The notes under the pieces: model-generated
Databases searched by the model: none
What the model was told of the DNA's origin: nothing
Seen by the model: only the letters and a program-made list of their open reading frames with translations
Shown here: positions 57,419 to 64,000 of the stretch, in pieces
How the letters are laid out: each line of letters starts with the position of its first letter
Numbering within the stretch: the stretch's first letter is position 1
Origin: Georgenia daeguensis
GTDB taxonomy: Bacteria > Actinomycetota > Actinomycetes > Actinomycetales > Actinomycetaceae
Length of the DNA stretch: 64,000 bases
NCBI RefSeq assembly: GCF_039537705.1
Contig: NZ_BAABBA010000003.1
Location: 186,001-250,000 of the forward strand
Direction of reading: 5' to 3'
Made by a program: the position numbers and the translations under genes

Positions 57419-58216
57419 ATGGCCAACGCACGCACCCCGCTCATGGCGGGCAACTGGAAGATGAACCTCGACCATCACGAGGCCATCGCCCTGGTCCAGA
57501 AGCTCGCCTGGACGCTCAAGGACGCCAAGCACGACTACGCCTCGGTCGAGGTCGTCGTCGTCCCGCCGTTCACGGACCTCCGGTCCGTGCAGACCCTCGT
57601 CGACGGCGACAAGCTCGACATCCGCTACGGCGCCCAGGACATCTCGGCGCACGAGTCGGGCGCCTACACCGGCGAGATCTCCGCCGTGATGCTCGCCAAG
57701 CTCGGCGTGAGCTACGCCGTCGTCGGGCACTCGGAGCGCCGGCAGTACCACGCGGAGGACGACGCGCTCGTCGGCGCCAAGGCCAGGGCGGCGCTCGGCG
57801 CGTCGATCACGCCGATCATCTGCGTCGGGGAGGGTCTCGACGTCCGCAAGGCGGGCGAGCACGTGCCCTACACGCTGGCTCAGGTGGACGGCGCGTACGA
57901 CGGGATCAGCGCCGAGCAGGCCGCGAAGACCGTCATCGCGTACGAGCCCGTGTGGGCGATCGGGACCGGTGAGGTCGCGACGCCGGAGGACGCGCAGGAG
58001 GTGTGCGGCGCCATCCGCAGCCGCCTGGCCGAGCTGTACGACGAGTCCGTCGCCCAGAGCGTCCGGGTCCTGTACGGCGGGTCCGTGAAGTCCTCGAACG
58101 TCGCCTCGATCATGGCCAAGGAGGACGTCGACGGCGCCCTCGTGGGCGGCGCCAGCCTGAAGGCCGAGGAGTTCGCGGCCATCGTCCGCTTCCAGGACCA
58201 CCAGGTCGGCCTGTAA
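57419..58216 (+). CDS. tpiA: Triosephosphate isomerase
   Basis: Interconverts dihydroxyacetone phosphate and glyceraldehyde 3-phosphate. The 265-aa product has K14 in GNWKMN, H104 in VVGHSERR, the catalytic E176 in AYEPVWAIGTG, and phosphate loops LYGGSVKSSN and ALVGGASL. The ATG begins at the base after the pgk stop, with GGAGG at 57410 as ribosome site inside pgk. A strong terminator follows, ending the glycolytic operon. Confidence 0.98.
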   Translation: MANARTPLMAGNWKMNLDHHEAIALVQKLAWTLKDAKHDYASVEVVVVPPFTDLRSVQTLVDGDKLDIRYGAQDISAHESGAYTGEISAVMLAKLGVSYAVVGHSERRQYHAEDDALVGAKARAALGASITPIICVGEGLDVRKAGEHVPYTLAQVDGAYDGISAEQAAKTVIAYEPVWAIGTGEVATPEDAQEVCGAIRSRLAELYDESVAQSVRVLYGGSVKSSNVASIMAKEDVDGALVGGASLKAEEFAAIVRFQDHQVGL

Positions 58217-58241
58217 GGGCTCGTACCGACGCTGCCGACGT

Positions 58242-58272
58242 GGCCGCGCGCCAGCACCGCTGGCGCGCGGCC
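58242..58272 (+). terminator. Hairpin terminator after tpiA
   Basis: GGCCGCGCGCCAG pairs perfectly with CTGGCGCGCGGCC around the loop CACCG, 25 nt after the tpiA stop. Confidence 0.8.
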
Positions 58273-58280
58273 GCTGTCCG

Positions 58281-58355
58281 TAGACTCACTCGCGGCATCG
58301 AAGAGCCAGGTCCGCGCGCGGGACGGCCCCTCGGACGTTCTCGATCGCTTATCCT
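58281..58355 (+). promoter_or_regulatory. secG-rbpA promoter region
   Basis: Two -10 boxes are visible after the tpiA terminator: TAGACT at 58281-58286 and TATCCT at 58350-58355. The second would give a leader of about 43 nt to secG. Confidence 0.45.
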
Positions 58356-58405
58356 TGACCCGGCGCTGCGGCGCTCACCGCACGACACGACGAACGGACG
58401 ACACC

Positions 58406-58651
58406 TTGGACGCACTGCGGATCGCACTGCAGGTGCTGCTGGTCATCACCAGCATCTTCCTGATCCTGACCATCCTCATGCACAAGGGAAAGGGCGGCGG
58501 CCTCTCCGACATGTTCGGCGGCGGCCTCTCCAGCTCCGTGGGTTCCTCCGGGGTTGCGGAGCGGAACCTCAACCGGATCACGGTCGGTGTCGCGGTGGTC
58601 TGGGGGATCACGGTCATGCTGATCGGTTTGATCCAGAAGTTCGAGTTCTGA
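58406..58651 (+). CDS. secG: Preprotein translocase subunit SecG
   Basis: Small two-helix subunit of the SecYEG channel. From the TTG at 58406 the product is 81 aa: DALRIALQVLLVITSIFLILTILMH (TM1), the conserved KGKGGGLSDMFGGGLSSSVGSSGVAERNLNR loop split by glycines, and ITVGVAVVWGITVMLIGLI (TM2). A longer reading from 58355 would begin inside a -10 box and is rejected. Next to tpiA and ahead of rbpA, as in many actinobacteria. Confidence 0.92.
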   Translation: MDALRIALQVLLVITSIFLILTILMHKGKGGGLSDMFGGGLSSSVGSSGVAERNLNRITVGVAVVWGITVMLIGLIQKFEF

Positions 58652-58661
58652 GGAGATCGTC

Positions 58662-59009
58662 GTGGCTGGTGGAAGTGCGATCCGCGGGTCGCGCGTTGGC
58701 GCGGGCCCCATGGGGGAGACCGAACGCGGCGAGGCCGCACCCCGCGTCTGGGTGAGCTACTGGTGCTCGAACGGTCATGAGGTCCGGCCGAGCTTCGCCA
58801 AGGAGCCCGACATCGTCATCCCGGAGACGTGGGACTGCCCGCGCTGCGGTCTCCCCGCTGGGCAGGACAAGGAGAACCCTCCGCTGCCACCCAAGAACGA
58901 GCCGTACAAGACGCATCTCGCCTACGTGAAGGAGCGACGTTCCGACGAGGACGGCGCCGCCCTCCTGGACGAGGCCCTCGCCGCCCTGCGTGAGCGCCGC
59001 GGCGGCTGA
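58662..59009 (+). CDS. rbpA: RNA polymerase-binding protein RbpA
   Basis: Actinobacteria-specific transcription factor that binds the principal sigma factor and RNA polymerase and stabilises open complexes. The 115-aa product starts MAGGSAIRGSRVGAGPMGE (the conserved N-tail), has the zinc-type fold cysteines in YWCSNGHE and WDCPRCGLPAG, and ends with the sigma-interaction region NEPYKTHLAYVKERRSDEDGAALLDEAL. GTG start after AGGAG, 10 nt after secG. Its presence supports the actinobacterial assignment and fits the -10-dominated promoters in this window. Confidence 0.97.
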   Translation: MAGGSAIRGSRVGAGPMGETERGEAAPRVWVSYWCSNGHEVRPSFAKEPDIVIPETWDCPRCGLPAGQDKENPPLPPKNEPYKTHLAYVKERRSDEDGAALLDEALAALRERRGG

Positions 59010-59028
59010 GCCCTAGCTGACGAGACAC

Positions 59029-59066
59029 GCCCCTCCGACCTTGCCGGTCGGAGGGGCTTTCTTGTT
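59029..59066 (+). terminator. Canonical terminator after rbpA
   Basis: GCCCCTCCGACC pairs with GGTCGGAGGGGC around TTGCC, followed by TTTCTTGTT: a rho-independent terminator with a U-tract, rare in this window. Confidence 0.92.
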
Positions 59067-59160
59067 CCGAGCACGCCGGCAGCCCGAGTCCCGCTGCCAT
59101 CCTGCGGCCCTCAGTCCTTCCGGCTCGGAGGGGCGCTGGTCCGCCCGGTGCGGTCGGCAT

Positions 59161-61023
59161 TCAGAAGGGTGGCTCGTCGTCGTGCGGGCCGGCTCTGCCG
59201 GGGGCGGGACCTTGGCGGGGCGTGTCCGTGGTGCCCGGGATGGTCCAGGGGTCGGGCGGTGCGGGATAGGCGCCGGCGGGTGGGTCGGGGGCGCGGCGGT
59301 ACTTGTGGCCGGTGCGAGCGACGGTCCAGGTCACCGTGCCGTCAGGATGAAGGCGTACGTGCCAGTGCTTGGTGGTCTTGAGGTTGTGGTGCCGCCGGCA
59401 CAGGGGGTGGAGGTTGCACTTGCGGGTCTGGACGATCAGGTGCGCGATGGCGGGGTCGTACTCGATCGCGTGGTCGAGGTCGCAGACGATGGCCGGGCGG
59501 GCGCATCCGGGGAAGGAGCAGGTGATGTGGCGCGCCTGGATGGTGCGCGTCAGGTCGGCGCCGGGCCGGTAGCGGGCGGTGCCCAGATCGGCGAACGCGC
59601 CGTTGGCGTCGGTGAACAGGCCACGCCAGGTGGCGTCCTGCGCGAGCTGACGGGCGAGGTCGGCGGGGATGGGTCCGTAGCCGCCGAGGTGGGCGGGGCG
59701 GTGATCGAGCCCCAGGAGCGTGCCGGCGCCGACGGTGACCTGCAGCGCGTGGCGGGCGCGGTTGCCCAGGGGTGGCCGGCGAGGTCGACGCCGCGATCCA
59801 GGACGGTGGAGAACAGGTCGACGAAGGCGTCGGCGCGAACCTGGTCCATGGTGCGGGGGTCCTCGGCGCGGTCGGCAACGTCGGCCATAGCAGCGTGGGC
59901 GAGGGCGTCCAGGGAGTGCTTGACGGTCTGAGCGTGGTCGGCGCGCAGGTAGGCGGTGACGACGGCCATGGCGTCCGGGGCGGGGGTGATGGTCACGTGC
60001 CGGGCGGCGTGCTCGACCTCGTGGCGGGCCGCGGCGGCGGTGGGGTTGAGGGTCAGGGCGGCCTTGCGCAGGCGGGCGCGCAGCTGGGGGCCGGTGAGGC
60101 GGTGCGCTTCGGGGAGCAGGGCGGTGGTCACGCGGCGGTGCTCGTCCAGGCTCAGGCCGGGCTCGCGGGTGGACAGGATGGTGGCCTTGCGGGTGTCGAG
60201 GCGCCCGGTCGTCAGGGCGTCGGCGACCTCGGGGAAGGTGTCCAGGGCAGCGGCGAGGTTGACCTTCATCGACCCGACGGTGGCGGTGGAGCCGAGCCGG
60301 ACGCCGATCTCCGCGGCGGCGGCGGTGGCGGCGCGGTCGGTGCGGCCGCGCCGGTCGGTCAGCTCGCGCACGTACCGGGCCTGGAGGGACATCGCCCAGG
60401 ATGCGACGCGCTCGAGGCCCGCGATCACCTCCACCACGGTGGCCTCGCCCAGCCCGGCCGGGGTCAGGGCGGCCAGGACGGTGGCCAGGCCCGGGCCACC
60501 GGGCATTGCCTCCAGCGTCGAGGCCGCGGCGGCGTCGACCTCCTGGCCCATGGCGAGACCGGTGCCGGCGGCGAGCGCGGCCAGCACCGCGCCGCCGTCC
60601 ACCGCTCCGGCCGGGGACGGGGCGGCGCCCACCGGCACCGCCGCGTGCGGCGGCACTCCGACGTGCGACGGCGTCCCCGCGTGCACCGGTGCCGGGGCCG
60701 CCTCCGGCGCGGCCGGACCCTGCACGGCCGCGGCTGTGCAGGGGCGGGGACCACGTTCCGTCGCGGAGGGCTGGCGGCGCCCGGTGCGGCGGCTCGCGCT
60801 GGAGGCCGCGGGCCCGGTGCGGCGCCGCCGCATCGTCGCCTGCAGGCGGGGGGGTGACCAGCACGGCGACCCCGTTCTGGCCGGTGCCGAGGCGGAGCGA
60901 GGACCCCGGGGCGGTCGCCGACCGCACGGCGCGGGTAGCGGCCCCGAGCAGCACCTCCAGCTCGGACACGTCGGGACCGGCGGCCATCACGCCGTCGCCC
61001 CCGCCACGCCCGGTGTCGAACAT
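59161..61023 (-). pseudogene. 13E12/DUF222-type HNH endonuclease, frame broken twice
   Basis: Homologs carry an N-terminal DUF222 region and a C-terminal HNH nuclease. The start (ATG 61023, 6 nt after TAGTGT) opens frame one: MFDTGRGGGDGVMAAGPDVS. DUF222 homology then continues in frame two (LQARYVRELTDRRGRTDRAA, KHSLDALAHAAMADVADRAEDPRTMDQ). From about 59770 it returns to frame one: HITCSFPGCARPAIVCDLDH and CNLHPLCRRHHNLKTTKHWH, the HNH core. The shifts fall at a run of seven G (60848-60854, one extra base) and of four G (59769-59772, one base short) on the plus strand. Both are homopolymers, so real decay and sequencing error are both possible. Confidence 0.75.
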
Positions 61024-61029
61024 GTGTCC

Positions 61030-61035
61030 ACACTA
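61030..61035 (-). promoter_or_regulatory. -10 box for leaderless HNH gene
   Basis: On the minus strand TAGTGT (61035-61030), then GGACAC, then ATG 61023. This fixes the start of the broken HNH gene. Confidence 0.55.
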
Positions 61036-61139
61036 GGGCCCGCCACCGACATCGGCCGGGACACAGGCCGAACCTGTGGACATGCACCCAGGAAGGAGGG
61101 GCCCGCCCGCTCGGGACGTGCGAGTGAGGGAGACAGGCG

Positions 61140-62063
61140 CTACGCCGTCGCGGGCTCCTTGAGGCCCTTCGTGAGCACACGCCCGTACGTCAGGTCCGGG
61201 TCCAGACGCCGGAGCTCCTCGATGAGGGTGTTCTCGGTGTCGCGCTTGGGCAGGTTGACGTGCTGGTCCGGCCGGCCGGAGCGGCTCAGCACGGCGACGG
61301 TCGACCCCTGCGGCCGGACGATGCTGATCGACCCGGACGCCCGCTCGAGCACCACCGACTCGATGGCGTCGTGCGCCTCGGGGACCACGGTCACCGGGGC
61401 GCCGAGCGAGACGCGCAGCCAGGCGGCGAGCAGCTCCACCGAGGGGTGGTCGGCCGCGCCGGCGACGCGGGCGCCGAGCACCGGCTCCGCCGGGGGCTCG
61501 TCCAGCGCGGCCGCGAGCAGCGCGCGCCACAGGGTCAGGCCGCCCCAGGCGAGGTCGGTGTCGCCCGGCGCGTACCCGTCGGCGAGGGTGCGGATCGTCT
61601 CCACGGGCTGGGAGCACCGGACGGACTCGGTGATCCGGCGCTGCGCCATCGCTCCGATCGGGTCGGCCGACGGGTTCGCGGGCGGCGTCGAGGGCCACCA
61701 CGCCACGATGGGCGCGTCGGGCAGCAGCAGGGGCATGACGAGGGTGTCCCGCGTCTTGCCCGCCCCGCCGCGGGGCCGCAGCACCACGACCTCGGACGCC
61801 CCGGCGTGGCCTCCCACCCGGATCTCGGCGTCCAGCCCGGCCGGCTTGTCGAGGTCGTCGGGGAGCAGGACGATCACCCGCATCGGGTGCTCGTGGGACG
61901 CGCCGTTCGCCGTGCGGATGGCCCGCTCGGAGGACGCCTCGTCGTCGGGCAGGATCACCAGCGTCAGGACACGCCCGAGGGCGACGGCGCCGCCCTCGTC
62001 CCGCAGGGAGACGAGGCGGGAGCCGACCTCGGCGGCGCTGGTGTTGCGCAGGGTGACGATCAT
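61140..62063 (-). CDS. opcA: Glucose-6-phosphate dehydrogenase assembly protein OpcA
   Basis: OxPP-cycle protein that supports assembly or activity of Zwf in cyanobacteria and actinobacteria. The 307-aa product has VLTLVILPDD, RVIVLLPDDLDKP, APIVAWWPSTPP and DLAWGGLTLWRALLAAALD, all typical of OpcA. ATG 62063 follows AAGGAG 6 nt upstream; the gene lies 25 nt after zwf in the same operon. The known role is inferred from mutants in other organisms; the biochemical mechanism is not fully defined. Confidence 0.95.
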   Translation of the reverse strand: MIVTLRNTSAAEVGSRLVSLRDEGGAVALGRVLTLVILPDDEASSERAIRTANGASHEHPMRVIVLLPDDLDKPAGLDAEIRVGGHAGASEVVVLRPRGGAGKTRDTLVMPLLLPDAPIVAWWPSTPPANPSADPIGAMAQRRITESVRCSQPVETIRTLADGYAPGDTDLAWGGLTLWRALLAAALDEPPAEPVLGARVAGAADHPSVELLAAWLRVSLGAPVTVVPEAHDAIESVVLERASGSISIVRPQGSTVAVLSRSGRPDQHVNLPKRDTENTLIEELRRLDPDLTYGRVLTKGLKEPATA

Positions 62064-62088
62064 CGCTTGCTCCTTGTCAGGGGCCGGC

Positions 62089-63606
62089 TCAGGGCCGGCG
62101 CCACGTGCGTCCGTCGCGCGCCAGCATGGCGTCCGCGGAGGAGGGACCCCACGAGCCCGGCGCGTACGGCTCCGGCTGCCCCCGCCGCGCCCAGTGCTCC
62201 AGGATCGGGTCGAGGATCTGCCAGGACAGCTCGACCTCCTTCTGGCGCGGGAAGAGCGGCGGGTCGCCCAGCAGCACGTCCAGGATGAGGCGCTCGTACG
62301 CCTCCGGGGAGTCCTGCGTGAACGCGTGCCCGTACCCGAAGTCCATCGTGACGTCGCGGACCTCCATGGCGGTCCCCGGCACCTTTGCGCCGAACCGGAT
62401 CGTCACGCCCTCGTCCGGCTGGACCCGGATGACCAGCGCGTTGGCGCCGAGCTCCTGGGTGGAGGTGAGGTCGAACGGCAGGTGCGGCGCCCGCTTGAAG
62501 ACGACGGCGATCTCGGTCACCCGCCGTCCCAGGCGCTTGCCGGCACGCAGGTAGAACGGGACGCCCGCCCACCGGCGCGTGTCGATGTCGAGACGCACCG
62601 CCGCGTAGGACTCGGTCTCCGAGGTCGGCGGGATGCCGTCCTCCTCGAGGTAGCCGCGCACCTCCTCGCCGCCCTGCCAGCCGCCGGCGTACTGGCCGCG
62701 GGCGGTGTGGGAGTCGAGGTCCTCGGGGATCTGCACCGCGGAGAGGATCTTCTCCTTCTCCGCCCGCAGCGCGTCCGCCTCGAAGGAGACAGGCTCCTCC
62801 ATGGCGGTCAGCGCGAGGAGCTGCAGCAGGTGGTTCTGGATGACGTCGCGGGCCGCGCCGATGCCGTCGTAGTACCCGGCCCGCGAGCCGATGCCGATGG
62901 ACTCGGCCATCGTGATCTGGACGTGGTCGACGTAGTTGGCGTTCCAGATCGGCTCGAAGAGCTGGTTGGCGAAGCGCAGCGCCAGGATGTTCTGGACCGT
63001 CTCCTTGCCGAGGTAGTGGTCGATCCGGAACACGGAGTCGGGCGGGAAGACCTCGGAGACGACGGCGTCGAGCTCGCGCGCCGAGGTCAGGTCGTGCCCG
63101 AACGGCTTCTCGATGACGACCCGGCGCCAGCTCTCCGGCTCCGACCCCGACAGCCCCGACCGGGCCAGCTGGCGCAGCACGAGCGGGAAGGCGTCGGGCG
63201 GCACCGAGAGGTAGAACGCGTGGTTGCCGCCGGTGCCCTGCTCGGTGTCCAGCGCGGTGACGGTCCGCGCCAGCTCGTCGAACGCGGCGTCGTCGTCGAA
63301 CTCGCCCTGCACGAACCGGAAGCCCGTGGCGAGCTGCTTCCAGGTCCGCTCGTCGAAGGGGGTGCGGGCGTGCTCGCGCACGGCGTCGTGGACGACCTGG
63401 GCGAAGTCCTCGTCGCTCCAGGACCGCCGGCCGAAGCCGGTCAGCGCGAACGACGGCGGGAGCAGGCCGCGGTTGGCGAGGTCGTAGACCGCGGGCATGA
63501 GCTTCTTCTTCGCCAGGTCGCCGGTGACGCCGAAGATGACCAGACCCGAGGGGCCGGCGATGCGGGGCAGACGCCGGTCGAGCGGGTCGCGCAGCGGGTT
63601 CGTCAC
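62089..63606 (-). CDS. zwf: Glucose-6-phosphate 1-dehydrogenase
   Basis: First enzyme of the oxidative pentose phosphate pathway and a main NADPH source. The 505-aa product has the dinucleotide loop VIFGVTGDLAKKKL, EKPFGHDL, and the active-site RIDHYLGKE with D196 and H197. The C-terminal domain includes VPFYLRAGKRLGRRVTEIAVVFK and a closing SWGPSSADAMLARDGRTWRRP. The GTG start overlaps the pgi stop as GTGA, so it is coupled to pgi. Confidence 0.98.
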   Translation of the reverse strand: MTNPLRDPLDRRLPRIAGPSGLVIFGVTGDLAKKKLMPAVYDLANRGLLPPSFALTGFGRRSWSDEDFAQVVHDAVREHARTPFDERTWKQLATGFRFVQGEFDDDAAFDELARTVTALDTEQGTGGNHAFYLSVPPDAFPLVLRQLARSGLSGSEPESWRRVVIEKPFGHDLTSARELDAVVSEVFPPDSVFRIDHYLGKETVQNILALRFANQLFEPIWNANYVDHVQITMAESIGIGSRAGYYDGIGAARDVIQNHLLQLLALTAMEEPVSFEADALRAEKEKILSAVQIPEDLDSHTARGQYAGGWQGGEEVRGYLEEDGIPPTSETESYAAVRLDIDTRRWAGVPFYLRAGKRLGRRVTEIAVVFKRAPHLPFDLTSTQELGANALVIRVQPDEGVTIRFGAKVPGTAMEVRDVTMDFGYGHAFTQDSPEAYERLILDVLLGDPPLFPRQKEVELSWQILDPILEHWARRGQPEPYAPGSWGPSSADAMLARDGRTWRRP

Positions 63607-64000
63607 GACGCCACGGGGCCGCTGAGCACACCGGCCAGCCAGGCCAGTGCGTCGCGGTTGGTCACGTGCAGGCGCAGGACGGGACGGCCCGTCTCGGCCA
63701 GCACCCGCGCGTCCCCCGCCGCCTGGGCGGAGATCAGCGTGGCGAAGTCGAAGTCGCGCCCCGGGATCTGCACGGCGGCCGCGGGGGTCCCGGTGATCTG
63801 CAGGAAGACGCCGTTGGCCGGGCCGCCCTTGTGGTACTGCCCCGTCGAGTGGAGGAACCGCGGCCCCCACCCGAACGTGACCGGGCGGCCGGTGCGCCGG
63901 GCGAGACCGTCACGCACGCCGTCGAGGATCTGGCTGGCGCGGCCCTCGCGGTCGAGGTACGCCATCACGGCGAGGTAGCCGTCCTGCCCGAGCCGGCCCA
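63603..64000 (-). CDS. pgi: Glucose-6-phosphate isomerase, C-terminal part
   Basis: Only the last 131 codons are in the window; the frame is open to position 64000 and the gene continues beyond it. Residues GQDGYLAVMAYLDREG, FGWGPRFLHSTGQYHKGGPANGVF and RDFDFATLISAQAAGDARVLAE match the C-terminus of the actinobacterial-type isomerase. The neighbours zwf and opcA form the usual pgi-zwf-opcA run found next to tal/tkt in actinobacteria. Confidence 0.9.
   Translation of the reverse strand, partial: GRLGQDGYLAVMAYLDREGRASQILDGVRDGLARRTGRPVTFGWGPRFLHSTGQYHKGGPANGVFLQITGTPAAAVQIPGRDFDFATLISAQAAGDARVLAETGRPVLRLHVTNRDALAWLAGVLSGPVAS

Overview
The window is about 70% or more G+C, has dense same-strand operons with GTGA/ATGA stop-start overlaps, and carries actinobacterial marker genes: RbpA, WhiA, OpcA, a PdtaR-type ANTAR regulator, an actinobacterial-type Pgi tail, a fused PcaL and a 13E12/DUF222 HNH protein. 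This points to an Actinomycetota chromosome, most likely order Micrococcales (Georgenia/Cellulomonas-like by gene order). The genus cannot be fixed from sequence reading alone. No rRNA, prophage, insertion sequence or CRISPR array was seen; one tRNA-Leu(CAA) is present.

Layout. 1-4.2 kb: trpC-trpB-trpA, then lgt. 4.2-5.3 kb: a lipoprotein gene facing lgt. 5.6-11.7 kb: gltB-gltD (glutamate synthase). 11.9-21.7 kb: the conserved pyk, tRNA-Leu, pdtaR, polA, rpsA, coaE block, with a thioesterase, a methyltransferase and an OsmC protein on the other strand. 21.7-26.9 kb: a BCCT osmolyte transporter, a degenerate PduO-type adenosyltransferase, and a divergent ftsH/marR pair with operator palindromes. 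27-30.4 kb: uvrB, then a Mn2+-type (yybP-ykoY) riboswitch and terC. 30.5-40.5 kb: an accessory aromatic-degradation region with two IclR regulators, pcaL, pcaIJF, catC, catD, two YciI proteins, an AtoE-type and an SBF-type transporter. 40.6-46 kb: an MBL hydrolase, a GH15 glycosidase, a lipoprotein serpin, a GNAT protein and a half-length ZIP-like protein. 46-55 kb: uvrA, a cysteine-free OsmC-fold protein, then uvrC-rapZ-yvcK-whiA. 55-59 kb: gap-pgk-tpiA, secG, rbpA. 59-64 kb: a frameshifted HNH gene, then pgi (cut by the window edge)-zwf-opcA on the minus strand.

How it works together. Much of the window is central metabolism (tryptophan, glutamate, lower glycolysis, pentose phosphate entry) plus nucleotide excision repair (uvrA, uvrB, uvrC). 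The aromatic region holds only the lower beta-ketoadipate branch, from muconolactone/carboxymuconolactone to succinyl-CoA and acetyl-CoA. No ring-cleavage gene is present, so the ring-opening steps must be encoded elsewhere or the substrate enters as a lactone or acid.

Regulation visible in the sequence. Thirteen starts lie 6-8 nt after a TAnnnT -10 box with no leader (leaderless mRNAs); one of these is a short upstream ORF ahead of coaE. Short upstream ORFs whose stop overlaps the next start precede coaE, the serpin gene and rpsA. A perfect CRP/GlxR palindrome lies upstream of gap, MarR-type palindromes lie between ftsH and marR, and five GTGTC/GACAC words crowd the gltB promoter. Several gaps between genes hold short tandem duplications (16, 22, 34 and 42 bp periods).
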